64,000 nucleotides of DNA from an uncultured Ruminococcus sp. (GCA_902799245.1 CADBZY010000005.1:1-64000); one strand, 5' to 3'. Positions 1-8,323 are shown, counted from the stretch's first letter. Program-made: numbers and translations. The notes: generated by a model not told the origin, from the sequence alone.

Positions 1-84
1 CGCATCAGCAAGAAAAAGCTTATGTTTAAAGCTGCTCTTGAACCCGATCTCTTCGTGAAAATCCTCTTCAATCTTCAAAAGTAA
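1..84 (+). CDS. C-terminal end of an unidentified protein (5' truncated)
   Basis: An open frame enters from the left edge and ends at TAA 82-84, leaving 27 visible residues that are rich in Lys and Leu. A promoter and the DUF1292 gene follow on the same strand. In many Clostridia the gene before DUF1292 is ruvX or a nearby housekeeping gene, but the visible tail does not let me identify it. No function is assigned. Confidence 0.45.
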   Translation, partial: RISKKKLMFKAALEPDLFVKILFNLQK

Positions 85-117
85 ATGCTTTTACCCTGGG
101 TATATTCAAAATACCTG

Positions 118-147
118 TTGACAATACTATATCCGATATGGTAAAAT
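118..147 (+). promoter_or_regulatory. Sigma-A-type promoter of the DUF1292 gene
   Basis: A perfect -35 TTGACA lies at 118-123 and TAAAAT at 142-147, with an 18-base spacer. The predicted transcript start is about 70 bases before the ATG at 219. This rules out a longer reading of the gene that would begin at 138, inside the promoter. Confidence 0.6.
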
Positions 148-218
148 CATCTTTGAAATGCGCTGAACAGGTTGTTTTGGCGTGTTATCCGCGCAAAGCT
201 GCGCCGAAAGGAAGGAAC

Positions 219-530
219 ATGGAAATGAGCGAAGAAAATATCGATATCTTTGACGAGGAAGAGATGGAAAATCTGGTTTATCTCAGCGACGAGGACGGCA
301 ACGAGGTTGCTTTTGAGTATCTTGATTCTGTGGAATACAAGGGCGACGAGTACGTGGTGCTGATTTCTACCGACGAGGACGACGACGAGGTCGTTATTCT
401 CAAGGTGGAGCCGACTCCCGACGATGAAGAAGAAGAGGACTTCGTCACCGTGGAGAGCGAAGAGGTTGCCCAGGCTGTCTTTGACATTTTCAAGGAGAGA
501 AACAAGGATTACTTCAACTTTGCCGAGTGA
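219..530 (+). CDS. DUF1292 family acidic protein
   Basis: A 103-residue, very acidic protein of the DUF1292 (YrzB-like) family. Visible features are the core stretch with LSDEDGNEVAFEYLDSVEY, a beta-rich middle (EYVVLI), and a poly-Asp/Glu segment before VAQAVFDIF. The family is widespread in Firmicutes, usually next to ruvX, and its role is unknown. The ATG at 219 is chosen because AAAGGAAGG sits just upstream; a longer in-frame start has no ribosome-binding site and overlaps the promoter. A bidirectional terminator follows. Confidence 0.8.
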   Translation: MEMSEENIDIFDEEEMENLVYLSDEDGNEVAFEYLDSVEYKGDEYVVLISTDEDDDEVVILKVEPTPDDEEEEDFVTVESEEVAQAVFDIFKERNKDYFNFAE

Positions 531-554
531 TGTTATTTCATTATCAAAAAAAAG

Positions 555-600
555 ACCGTGCCGCATGTGCTTTATGACGTGCGACACGGTTTTAAATTTT
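555..600. terminator. Bidirectional rho-independent terminator
   Basis: A 14-base-pair stem with one mismatch joins ACCGTGCCGCATGT (555-568) to ACGTGCGACACGGT (577-590). It is followed by TTTTAAATTTT on the plus strand and preceded by a run of A, which reads as T on the minus strand. It lies between two convergent genes, DUF1292 and DUF4956. Confidence 0.75.
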
Positions 601-613
601 TGCATAGCAGAGA

Positions 614-1276
614 TTATTCGGCGTAGTCGCCGTTGTAGTTGACCAGAGCGGCGCTCTCCACGCCCTCTATCTTGGTGATTTTCTCAACGAAATGATCGTC
701 GATAGCGTTGTTCTTGACTTCGATGATCGTTTCCACGCCGGCTTTGCCAACGGTGCGGTTGCGGATCTTGCCTTTGACGTCTGCGATCGCCTTGTCGATC
801 TCGTCGGTGACGGAAACGTCATAGCGCACGATGACGAGATAGAGCTTTTCGCAGTCGCTGAGCTTGCACATGATCATGCAGAATATCGTGATAATAATAA
901 CGCATATCAGAGCAAAAATGTACTGCTTGGCACCGATGATGATGCCCATGGAGATGGCCCAGAAAAGGTACATCAGATCGACCGGATCCTTGACGACCGT
1001 GCGGAAGCGGATGATGGAAAGCGCGCCGACCATACCGAGCGACAGCACGGGATTGGCTGTGATGGTGAAGATGATGACGGTGGTAATCAGCGTCATCAGG
1101 ATCAGCGACATGTTGAAGTTATGGCTGTATGCGACGCCGTTGTAGGTCTTTTTGTATACGAAATAGATAATCAGTCCCACGAGGATAGAGAATACAAGCG
1201 CCAGCACATATTCTATGGGGGAAGTCAATTGAAACTGGGCTAAGAATTTGTTTTTGAATACGTCAGTAAAAGTCAT
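614..1276 (-). CDS. DUF4956 membrane protein
   Basis: A 220-residue protein with about four transmembrane segments in the first 140 residues, including the conserved loop around SLGMVGALSIIRFRT and the PVDLMYLFWAI segment typical of DUF4956. The C-terminal 80 residues are a soluble alpha/beta domain. It is the second gene of a minus-strand pair, only 2 bases after the VTC-domain polyphosphate polymerase. This pairing is common in Firmicutes and suggests the membrane protein works with the polymerase, perhaps as a channel or anchor. That role is inference. Confidence 0.8.
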   Translation of the reverse strand: MTFTDVFKNKFLAQFQLTSPIEYVLALVFSILVGLIIYFVYKKTYNGVAYSHNFNMSLILMTLITTVIIFTITANPVLSLGMVGALSIIRFRTVVKDPVDLMYLFWAISMGIIIGAKQYIFALICVIIITIFCMIMCKLSDCEKLYLVIVRYDVSVTDEIDKAIADVKGKIRNRTVGKAGVETIIEVKNNAIDDHFVEKITKIEGVESAALVNYNGDYAE

Positions 1277-1278
1277 GA

Positions 1279-2034
1279 TTAATAAACTGCCTTTCCTAAA
1301 TAATTAGACTGCGCCATGCAGCAGAGTGAGTATTTTGATTCGGCTGACTGCCAGACACTCAGCTTTTTGGAGCGAAGCATCCGGCGAATGAACTGGGGGA
1401 GATAATCGTCGTATTTGACCTCTAAAATCATTTTGCCGTTTTCGTACGCCGGAACGGTGGGAAGGTGAGAGTCAAAAATGCTGCCGGTTCCCTGACCTGC
1501 CCGCAGGTTCATGTCAAATGTCATGCGAACATTGCCTTCGTCGCAGATGAATACCTCGCGGTCGTAGTCCACCACCACCTGAGGACGGAGAATTCTGCAC
1601 GCGCAGTCTATGCAGCCCATTCGCAGCGCGCGGTTTTTTTCCGATTCGGCAGTTGCCCTGTCGTGAAGGATCATATCGCTGACAAATCCGAAGTCTCCTT
1701 TGATGATACTGTCACACTGTTCACGGGTGATAAGGGAGGATTTTTTTGAGATATAGCTGTCGAATTTATCCTTGATCTCGAACTTGATCACGTCGTCTTT
1801 GCAGTCATAAATCCGGATGCGGTATTTCCTTCTGCGGCTTTGTCCGGCATTCTTCTGATTGAAGTCTGCCATATATATGTCATCAAGGTAAAGACTTCTG
1901 ATGAAGTATTTTCCGTCGTTTCCGTGCTCATCGTGACGCATGAAACACAATGCCCTGCTGCGAAGCTCCAGATATTGGGCATAGGATATGCTGTATTTCA
2001 ACTCGTGACGCAAGCCGTGTGTTTTGTAACGCAA
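1279..2034 (-). CDS. VTC-domain polyphosphate polymerase
   Basis: A 251-residue protein with the VTC-domain pattern: an N-terminal RHELKYSIS segment, FIRSLYLDD, a basic patch KYRIRIYD, KFEIKDK, and a C-terminal ILEVKYDDYLP. These basic and acidic strand residues line the tunnel of triphosphate-tunnel enzymes that make polyphosphate from ATP. The start is a TTG at 2032-2034 with AGGTG about 9 bases upstream; no ATG fits. It is the first gene of a two-gene operon with DUF4956. Substrate is inferred from the family. Confidence 0.78.
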   Translation of the reverse strand: MRYKTHGLRHELKYSISYAQYLELRSRALCFMRHDEHGNDGKYFIRSLYLDDIYMADFNQKNAGQSRRRKYRIRIYDCKDDVIKFEIKDKFDSYISKKSSLITREQCDSIIKGDFGFVSDMILHDRATAESEKNRALRMGCIDCACRILRPQVVVDYDREVFICDEGNVRMTFDMNLRAGQGTGSIFDSHLPTVPAYENGKMILEVKYDDYLPQFIRRMLRSKKLSVWQSAESKYSLCCMAQSNYLGKAVY

Positions 2035-2270
2035 AAAGCTTTCACCTGCCTTTTTCAGTCGTCTGATTGCATTTGTATTTTTTTACAGTATGAATAAATT
2101 AACAAGAACTTATTAAAATAATTATATCACAATTCATAACAATGTCAATGGTATAAGTAAAAATGTGAAAAACATTTGTGATATTGCATAAAGAATTAGT
2201 AAACATGCCAAAATGTCATACTTCTTTTTTGGTATGTTTGAAGTTATTTACCAAAATGAATAAAAACATC

Positions 2271-2299
2271 TTGACATCAGCGCTTTAAAGTGCTATACT
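2271..2299 (+). promoter_or_regulatory. Consensus promoter of the TrpXYZ-like operon
   Basis: TTGACA at 2271-2276 and TATACT at 2294-2299 are separated by 17 bases. The transcript would start near 2306, about 50 bases before the ATG. The rest of the 2035-2270 gap is AT-rich, and I see nothing else in it. Confidence 0.7.
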
Positions 2300-2311
2300 C
2301 ACTATCAGCTA

Positions 2312-2340
2312 CTCAACGGGGTAATCCGTGAGTTATTTTT
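2312..2340 (+). promoter_or_regulatory. Short terminator-like hairpin in the ABC operon leader
   Basis: CTCAACGG (2312-2319) can pair with CCGTGAG (2326-2332) with one bulged A and a six-base loop, followed by TTATTTTT. It lies between the promoter and the ribosome-binding site AGGAGG. It looks like a weak attenuator or an RNA-stability element. No T-box or known riboswitch core fits in the roughly 50-base leader. Confidence 0.3.
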
Positions 2341-2356
2341 CAGGAGGTAGAAAAGT

Positions 2357-3340
2357 ATGAAATTCAAAAGAATTCTTGCGGCAGTGCTCTCTTGCGCACT
2401 GATCGCAACATCGCTCATGGCTGTCACAGGCTGCAGCGATGAAACGACCAAGAAGGAAGACGGTACCTACACCGTCGGTATCTGCCAGCTCGTGCAGCAT
2501 CCCGCTCTCGACGCTGCCACTGAGGGCTTCAAGAAGGCTCTCACCGAGAAGCTCGGCGACAAGGTGAAGTTTGACGAGCAGAACGCTTCCGGCGATTCCG
2601 CTACCTGCACCACCATTGTCAATCAGTTCAAGTCTTCCAACGTCGATCTGATTATGGCCAACGCAACTCCCGCTCTTCAGGCAGCAGCTTCTGCCACAGC
2701 GGATATTCCGATCCTTGCCACTTCCATCACCGAGTACGGCGTTGCTCTCGGTATTGATAACTTTGACGGCAAGACCGGCATCAACGTTTCCGGCACATCC
2801 GACCTGGCTCCTCTCGACAAGCAGGCGGCTATGTTCAAGGAGCTTCTTCCCGACGCAAAGAACATCGGCATTGTCTACTGCTCCAACGAAGCAAACTCCA
2901 AGTATCAGGTTAATGTTGTTAAGGCTGAGCTTGAAAAGGCCGGTCTCACCGTAACTGAATACAGCTTTGCTGATTCCAATGATATTGCTCAGGTTGTCAC
3001 GAAGGCTTGTGAAGAGGTTGATGCTCTCTACATCCCCACCGACAACAAGTGCGCTGACAATGCAGAGCTGATCAACAGCATTTCCGAGCCTGCCAAGAAG
3101 CCGATTATTGCCGGCGAGGAAGGCATCTGCAAGGGCTGCGGTATTGCTACCCTTTCCATCAGCTATTCCACCATCGGCTACAACACCGGTTTGATGGCAT
3201 ATGAGATTCTTGTTAACGGCAAGAATCCGGCTGAAATGGCAATCGAATATGACAATGCTCCTGTATACAAGTATGTTCCCGCACGCTGCGAGGCTCTTGG
3301 TATTACACCTCCCGAAGGCTATGAAGCAATTGCCGACTAA
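2357..3340 (+). CDS. TrpX-like ABC transporter substrate-binding lipoprotein
   Basis: A 327-residue lipoprotein: lipid signal peptide with Cys26 in VTGC, then a two-lobed binding fold of the 'ABC transporter substrate binding protein' family (PF04392). Visible signatures are VGICQLVQHPALDAATEGF near the N terminus, KNIGIVYCSNEANS and YIPTDN. It would bind a small ligand outside the membrane and pass it to the permease and ATPase encoded next. Related operons import tryptophan or other aromatic compounds, but the ligand cannot be read from sequence. SD AGGAGG precedes the ATG. Confidence 0.85.
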   Translation: MKFKRILAAVLSCALIATSLMAVTGCSDETTKKEDGTYTVGICQLVQHPALDAATEGFKKALTEKLGDKVKFDEQNASGDSATCTTIVNQFKSSNVDLIMANATPALQAAASATADIPILATSITEYGVALGIDNFDGKTGINVSGTSDLAPLDKQAAMFKELLPDAKNIGIVYCSNEANSKYQVNVVKAELEKAGLTVTEYSFADSNDIAQVVTKACEEVDALYIPTDNKCADNAELINSISEPAKKPIIAGEEGICKGCGIATLSISYSTIGYNTGLMAYEILVNGKNPAEMAIEYDNAPVYKYVPARCEALGITPPEGYEAIAD

Positions 3341-3466
3341 TTGTTGAGGTAATACAATTTAATAAGAAATTTTTGTTTAAAATCTGCGGTAGGGTGTTCC
3401 AATAACGCCTTATCGCTGATTTTGGTATTATCGATTCATTACAAAACGAAAGGAAGTTGGTTTTCA

Positions 3467-4387
3467 GTGCCATTCTTAAACGCCATGCCTGGAGCCATTA
3501 CCCAGGGCATTATCTGGGGAATAATGGCAATAGGCGTTTACCTCACCTTCAAGATTCTTGATGTAGCCGATCTTTCCGTGGACGGCTCCTTTGCCACAGG
3601 CGGCGCCGTGCTGGTTTCCATGGTGACGGCTGGACAAAATCTCTATCTTGCTATGTTCTGCGCATTTCTCGCGGGATGTGCGGCGGGTCTTGCAACAGGT
3701 ATTTTTCACACGAAGTTCGGAATACCTGCCATTCTCGCCGGTATTCTTACGCAGCTTGGACTCTACTCCATCAATCTGAGAATTCAGTCGGACATGGCCA
3801 ACCTGCCGCTTCCCTATTTGAAGTACCACTATCCCATTACGCTGAGAAATATCAACGAATCGCTGATTATCTGCTCGGTGATCGCGGTTGCGCTGATCGC
3901 TTTGCTTTACTGGTTCTTCGGCACGGAGAGAGGTCATTCCCTCCGCGTTACCGGTAGCAATCTGGACATGGCCCGTGCCAACGGCATCAACACCGACAAC
4001 AACAAGATTCTCGGCATTATTCTTTCCAACGGCATTGTGGCTTTTTCGGGCGGAATGCTTTCCCAGTACCAGGGCTTCTGTGACGTCAATATGGGCAGAG
4101 GCGCTATCGTTATCGGTCTGGCGGCGGTCATTATCGGCGAGGTCATATTCGGCAAGATTTTCCATAATTTTGCCCTCAGGCTGCTCGCAACGATTTTTGG
4201 CGGAATCGTATATTACATCGTCATTACCATCGTGCTCAACTTCGGCATGAAGGCCAATGATCTCAAGCTCTTTACCGCACTGGTGGTGGGTCTGTTCCTC
4301 GGCATTCCCTACTGGAAGAATCAGCTCACCCAGAAATTCGGCAAAAAGACCTATTCCGAGAAAGAGGAGGTAATCGAAAATGCTTGA
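3467..4387 (+). CDS. ABC transporter permease (TrpY-like)
   Basis: A permease of about 306 residues with roughly eight or more hydrophobic segments, starting near PGAITQGIIWGIMAIGVYLT and including the conserved VADLSVDGSFATGGAV loop of branched-chain-type permeases. It forms the membrane channel of the TrpXYZ-like importer. A GTG at 3467 is preferred because AGGAAG lies 10 bases upstream; an ATG at 3485 is an alternative. The gene overlaps the ATPase gene by 8 bases, indicating translational coupling. Confidence 0.82.
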   Translation: MPFLNAMPGAITQGIIWGIMAIGVYLTFKILDVADLSVDGSFATGGAVLVSMVTAGQNLYLAMFCAFLAGCAAGLATGIFHTKFGIPAILAGILTQLGLYSINLRIQSDMANLPLPYLKYHYPITLRNINESLIICSVIAVALIALLYWFFGTERGHSLRVTGSNLDMARANGINTDNNKILGIILSNGIVAFSGGMLSQYQGFCDVNMGRGAIVIGLAAVIIGEVIFGKIFHNFALRLLATIFGGIVYYIVITIVLNFGMKANDLKLFTALVVGLFLGIPYWKNQLTQKFGKKTYSEKEEVIENA

Positions 4388-5177
4388 AGTCAAGGGACTC
4401 TATAAAACCTTCAATCCCGGCTCCGTTAATGAGAAAAAAGCACTCAACGGCATTGACCTTACCCTCAACGAAGGCGATTTTGTCACCGTCATCGGCGGCA
4501 ACGGCGCCGGAAAATCCACGATGCTCAATATGATCGCCGGCGTTTACCCGGTGGACAGCGGTACCATTACCATTGACGGCATTAACGTCACCAAGCTCTC
4601 GGAGCATAGACGTGCCAAATACATCGGCAGAGTATTCCAGGATCCCAGAATGGGTACCGCCGCCGACATGTGGCTGGAGGAAAATCTCGCCATCGCCAAC
4701 CGCCGCGGAAAATTCCGCGGTCTGAACTGGGCAATTTCCGGCAAGGAGCGCAAGGAATTCAAGGAAATGCTGGCCAAACTCGATCTCGGACTGGAAAACC
4801 GCCTTACCACCAAGGTGGGACTTCTCTCGGGCGGTCAGCGTCAGGCCGTTACGCTGCTCATGGCGGTCATGAATCACCCGAAGCTCCTGCTGCTTGATGA
4901 GCACACGGCTGCTCTGGACCCGAAAACCGCCAAAAACGTTCTGGAGCTTTCGGATAAGTTCATTGAGGAAAACAACCTGACCGCGCTGATGGTAACGCAC
5001 AACATGCGCGACGCCATCGCCCACGGCAACCGCCTGATCATGATGAACGAGGGACGCATTATTCTTGACGTCAGAGGCGAGGAGAAGAAGAATCTCACGG
5101 TCGAGGAGCTCCTGGAAGAATTTGCAAAGCTCAGCGGCTCGGAGTTCGCAAACGACAGGGCGCTGCTTGCCAACTGA
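4380..5177 (+). CDS. ABC transporter ATP-binding protein (TrpZ-like)
   Basis: A 265-residue ATPase with Walker A GGNGAGKST, the Q-loop (FQDP), signature LSGGQ, Walker B LLLLDEHTAALDP and the switch His in VTHNM. The Glu of Walker B is preserved, so it should hydrolyse ATP to power the importer. It is the last gene of the three-gene operon, starting inside the end of the permease gene and followed by a terminator-like repeat. Confidence 0.9.
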   Translation: MLEVKGLYKTFNPGSVNEKKALNGIDLTLNEGDFVTVIGGNGAGKSTMLNMIAGVYPVDSGTITIDGINVTKLSEHRRAKYIGRVFQDPRMGTAADMWLEENLAIANRRGKFRGLNWAISGKERKEFKEMLAKLDLGLENRLTTKVGLLSGGQRQAVTLLMAVMNHPKLLLLDEHTAALDPKTAKNVLELSDKFIEENNLTALMVTHNMRDAIAHGNRLIMMNEGRIILDVRGEEKKNLTVEELLEEFAKLSGSEFANDRALLAN

Positions 5178-5217
5178 TTTAATTCGTTATTCTTTAGTAT
5201 CCCTTATAAAAAATAAT

Positions 5218-5282
5218 AAGCCCGGCGATTTCTTCATTTTGGTTATTCACTAACAGAATAAGACGGTTGCCCGGGCTTTTGC
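5218..5282 (+). terminator. Terminator-like inverted repeat after the ABC operon
   Basis: AAGCCCGG (5218-5225) pairs with CCGGGCTT (5271-5278), and TTTTGC follows. The loop is long, about 45 bases, so the element is weaker than a classical hairpin. It sits between the ABC operon and the next lipoprotein gene. Confidence 0.45.
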
Positions 5283-5299
5283 TTTAAAAGGTGAGTGTT

Positions 5300-6898
5300 A
5301 TGATGAAAAAAATAACGGCATTGCTTTTATCGGTGATCTTTATGATGTCAATTCTCGGTTCCTGCGGGGCAGATGAAGAGGGAAACAGTATTGAAATCCC
5401 TGTCGTCAAAAAGCCCACCTATATGATTTATTACGGTGAGGTAACGAATGAAGTCGTCAATAATGCCAGACAGTACGACATAGCCATTCTGCATCCCAGA
5501 CAGGGCAATCTTACGCGCAAGCAGGTGGAAAAAATTCAATCCTCCGGAACAAAGGTGTTAGGCTATATCGCCGTGGGTGAGGATCTCCGCACGGCGGGAA
5601 TGACTGCGGAGGAAATGCTTGCCGATGAACGGTTTGTGGGCGACGGAACGGGACCAAAGGTGGATGTACGGGCCGAGGGCGAAACATCGCTGGCGGCGTC
5701 CGACATAAACGGCGTCACTTCTCCCGGCGGTGCAGGCTTTGCTTCGTACTACCTTGACGACAACGACAAGGACGGGAAACCGGATTTCAACCCCTATTTT
5801 ACATGCGCCTATACCAATATAGGCGATCCGAACTGGTATGATGTGCTTGATAAAATGCAATTTGACGGCGACGACAATGTTCCGGGAATCAAGGAAATAC
5901 TGACGACGGATTATGGCAGAGGACTGGGGTGCGACGGTCTTTTCCTTGATACCGTCGATACCTGTGCCCCGAACGGATACACTTCCGATGAGGACCCCGG
6001 CAAGACAAGATTTGAATGGACTGCTCCCGGTGTGAAGAGCTTTTTGAAAAAGATCAAACAGAACTATCCCGACAAGCTCGTTTGTCAGAATCGCGGTCTT
6101 TTCTTCTTCAATCATCTTCTGGAGCACTATCAATTCTCTACCCGGGAGAATGTGGATTATCTTTTCTATGAGAGCTATATGCTGGATTCCAGTTCGGCTC
6201 AGCTTTTCAACGACGGATTCTTTGCCGACAACAAATTCAATCAGCTTCCGAAACTCTCTGTGGAAGCGAACCTTTCCGACGGATTCACAGTGCTGTCACT
6301 GGGGTATGCTGAGGGTCCGGATGAGTTCGGATTGAAAAAGGCGCTGGAAGGCAAGGGCGGTGAGGGACTTGCTATTCTCCGCGGCGATATTGCAGAGACG
6401 GAAAATTATGCGGGCTTCTCTCATTATATTACCAATGCAAATCTTACCATGCTCAACGATTTTGTGATGAACAACAGAATTGCCGAGGATGAGGATGAAC
6501 CGATGTGGAGCAGCGTCTACAATAATTCGACCGAATGGCCGCCCCATGAGCCGGAACCGAGAGTGGGTATCTATGCCGCTGTTCCCACTAAAGGAGGAGC
6601 CGTGGTTTATTGGGATGTGGCACTTGATAAGTCCGGAGTAGCTTATGTTCTTTACTACAGTGAAAAGCCGTTTGATTTTGCCTCCGATCCCGAGCTGAAA
6701 AAGGCAAACAAGGTTCTCCTGGAACCTTCGTTGACACCTGAGTATGAGCAGGGACAGTATGATGCTATTCCGTATCAGGCGGAGGTCAGCGGTTTGGAGA
6801 GCGGTAAGGATTATTATATGGTGATTCGTGCTGTTGATAAATCGGAAAAACACAACACGGAGAAAAACACTGTCTATCAGATGGTCTCACCAAACTGA
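5300..6898 (+). CDS. GH114-like TIM-barrel lipoprotein
   Basis: A 532-residue lipoprotein with Cys22 in LGSC, then a barrel resembling glycoside hydrolase family 114 (endo-alpha-1,4-polygalactosaminidase-like): YDIAILHPRQGNL, KVLGYIAVGE, CDGLFLDTVD, QNRGLFFF and VDYLFYESY. The last 110 residues look like a fibronectin-III-like domain (YAAVPTKGGAVVYWD to YYMVIRAVD). It probably acts on an extracellular or wall polysaccharide; the substrate is inference. The ATG at 5300 follows AAAGGTGAG at good spacing, better than a GTG three codons earlier. Confidence 0.7.
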   Translation: MMKKITALLLSVIFMMSILGSCGADEEGNSIEIPVVKKPTYMIYYGEVTNEVVNNARQYDIAILHPRQGNLTRKQVEKIQSSGTKVLGYIAVGEDLRTAGMTAEEMLADERFVGDGTGPKVDVRAEGETSLAASDINGVTSPGGAGFASYYLDDNDKDGKPDFNPYFTCAYTNIGDPNWYDVLDKMQFDGDDNVPGIKEILTTDYGRGLGCDGLFLDTVDTCAPNGYTSDEDPGKTRFEWTAPGVKSFLKKIKQNYPDKLVCQNRGLFFFNHLLEHYQFSTRENVDYLFYESYMLDSSSAQLFNDGFFADNKFNQLPKLSVEANLSDGFTVLSLGYAEGPDEFGLKKALEGKGGEGLAILRGDIAETENYAGFSHYITNANLTMLNDFVMNNRIAEDEDEPMWSSVYNNSTEWPPHEPEPRVGIYAAVPTKGGAVVYWDVALDKSGVAYVLYYSEKPFDFASDPELKKANKVLLEPSLTPEYEQGQYDAIPYQAEVSGLESGKDYYMVIRAVDKSEKHNTEKNTVYQMVSPN

Positions 6899-6913
6899 AG
6901 TTGATCAAACATA

Positions 6914-6964
6914 AAAAAAGCACAGTCCTTAAGCTGAAAAAGCTGTCTGGACTGTGCTTTTTAA
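6914..6964. terminator. Strong bidirectional terminator
   Basis: AAAAAGCACAGTCC pairs with GGACTGTGCTTTTT across a short loop, giving a T-run on both strands. It separates the GH114-like gene from the convergent S24 repressor gene. Confidence 0.8.
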
Positions 6965-6973
6965 TTACAAATA

Positions 6974-7567
6974 TCAGAAATAACTTACAAATCCGACGGC
7001 CTTGCCGAGAATCCGGATTTCATTCATTTGCTCCCTGCGGTAGACAAGCGGGGAATACTCGCTGTTTTCCGGCATCAGGGTAATGGCGTCGGGCTGTTTG
7101 TAAACCCTTTTCAGTGTCGCTTCTTCGCCGATCAGCACGGCTGCAATTTCACCGTTGCTGCAATCGGGCTGAGAATGAATGAAGACGATGTCGCCGTCGC
7201 AAATGCGTGCGCGTATCATGCTGTCTCCGCGGCAGCGAAGTGCAAAATCGGCGTCGCATCCCAAAGGCGCTGCAATGTAATCCTCGATGTTTTCCTCCGC
7301 CAGTATGGGGCTGCCGCAGGCAATCGTGCCGACGAGAGGGATATTTCTGGTGTTGTTGAATCCAGGCTCGTTCCATCCCATCAGTTCAATGGGAGTTGTA
7401 CCGAGAATTTCCGCCAATGGTTCCACTACGGAGATCGGCAGCTTTTCAATTTCGTGGCTTTCGTATCTGTATAGTGTCGCGCGTGAAATACCCAGCGCTT
7501 CCGCCACATCGTTTGCGTTAAGTCCGAGCTGAAGTCTGCGCTGCTTGATTTTCTCGTTGATGTTCAT
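6974..7567 (-). CDS. XRE-type HTH repressor with S24 self-cleaving domain
   Basis: A 197-residue two-domain regulator. Residues 1-65 form an XRE helix-turn-helix (LGLNANDVAEALGISRATLYRYE). Residues 75-197 form a LexA/cI-type S24 domain with cleavage site ACG (83-85), catalytic Ser116 in RGDSM and Lys153 in TLKRVY, so RecA-stimulated self-cleavage is plausible. The DNA-binding domain is cI-like, not the winged helix of LexA. The ATG at 7567 is chosen for its position 12 bases after AAGAGG. It is divergent from a small membrane-protein gene with operator-like sites between them. Confidence 0.82.
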   Translation of the reverse strand: MNINEKIKQRRLQLGLNANDVAEALGISRATLYRYESHEIEKLPISVVEPLAEILGTTPIELMGWNEPGFNNTRNIPLVGTIACGSPILAEENIEDYIAAPLGCDADFALRCRGDSMIRARICDGDIVFIHSQPDCSNGEIAAVLIGEEATLKRVYKQPDAITLMPENSEYSPLVYRREQMNEIRILGKAVGFVSYF

Positions 7568-7644
7568 TTTTATTACCATCCTCTTTCTAAACTTGTCGCA
7601 TAAAATATACTGAAAATGCAATGGCTGTCTTTGTTGTCAAAAGT

Positions 7645-7673
7645 ATTATAACATATCCTTCTCAAAAATGCAA
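7645..7673 (-). promoter_or_regulatory. Promoter of the S24 repressor with a half-operator in its spacer
   Basis: Read on the minus strand, -35 TTGCAT (7668-7673) and -10 TATAAT (7645-7650) are 17 bases apart. TTGAGAA (7659-7665), matching half of the palindrome at 7733-7748, lies inside the spacer, so a bound repressor would block its own promoter. A further half-site is at 7692-7698. Confidence 0.6.
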
Positions 7674-7732
7674 CCGCAAATCATAAAAAAATTGAGAAGA
7701 AAATTGTAAAAAATATAAAAACTTCAATTATC

Positions 7733-7784
7733 TTCTCAGAATTGAGAAAACGGACTTGACAAAACGAATACCATATGCTATATT
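7733..7784 (+). promoter_or_regulatory. Operator palindrome and promoter of the small membrane protein
   Basis: TTCTCAGAATTGAGAA (7733-7748) is a palindrome with 6-base arms. It lies directly upstream of a near-perfect promoter: TTGACA at 7756-7761, a 17-base spacer, and TATATT at 7779-7784. The palindrome's half-site recurs twice near the divergent repressor promoter. The leader from about 7791 to 7912 is A/T-rich with no obvious structure. Confidence 0.6.
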
Positions 7785-7912
7785 ATCTTTAGTGGTTAGC
7801 AAAAACGCGACCGAAAAAAGGCTGTGTGGCTAGCAAAAGTTAAATTGCAATTTACAATTATTTTTTTTACCTTGTGCGTCTCATATGTGCGAATGAAAGG
7901 ATGGTCTCAAAA

Positions 7913-8230
7913 ATGAAAAAGGATACGAACGTCTTTGTTTTGTTTGTCAGGGAAATGGCTTTGTATGCGGCGGGAATCATCATTGCCGCAGGCTCTATTA
8001 TCGGTATTCTCTACGGTGCCAATCTGATTGCCGAGTTCTTAAGTGGGTTTATCACGGTCGAGATGGGATTGCTCACACTTTTCACCATTGCCGGCGTAGC
8101 CCTCTATATAGATTTCAGGCCTGAAAAGAAGAAAGCTCACGGCCATCGCGGAAAACATGGTGACTGTGAAGTACATCCTGCTGTCAATCCGTCATCGAAC
8201 CGTATGTTGAAGGCGTATTCTGTCAAGTAG
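7913..8230 (+). CDS. Small two-span membrane protein under S24-repressor control
   Basis: A 105-residue protein with two hydrophobic segments (MALYAAGIIIAAGSIIGILYG and LLTLFTIAGVALYI) and a basic, His-rich tail. I recognise no family. The ATG at 7913 gives better spacing from GAAAGG than the ATG at 7901, which abuts it. It has its own consensus promoter next to an operator-like palindrome and is divergent from the S24 repressor, a layout like lexA-yneA in Bacillus. A stress-induced or division-related role would be inference only. Confidence 0.55.
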   Translation: MKKDTNVFVLFVREMALYAAGIIIAAGSIIGILYGANLIAEFLSGFITVEMGLLTLFTIAGVALYIDFRPEKKKAHGHRGKHGDCEVHPAVNPSSNRMLKAYSVK

Positions 8231-8251
8231 GCGGATATACTTATAAGTGAA

Positions 8252-8292
8252 AATGCCCGCAGTCTGGTGCAAAAAGTCAGGCTGCGGGCATT
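8252..8292 (-). terminator. Terminator of the alpha-amylase gene
   Basis: AATGCCCGCAG pairs with CTGCGGGCATT. On the minus strand the stem is followed by ATTTTC, so it mainly serves the amylase gene ending at 8324, and it may also stop the small plus-strand gene ending at 8230. Confidence 0.65.
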
Positions 8293-8323
8293 GAATATTA
8301 TTGGAAAATGATTCTCTACAGAA

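Noticed and set aside
6974-7567. Calling the S24 gene lexA
   Set aside because: The N-terminal domain is an XRE-type helix-turn-helix, not the LexA winged helix, and the operator does not match the Firmicute SOS box.
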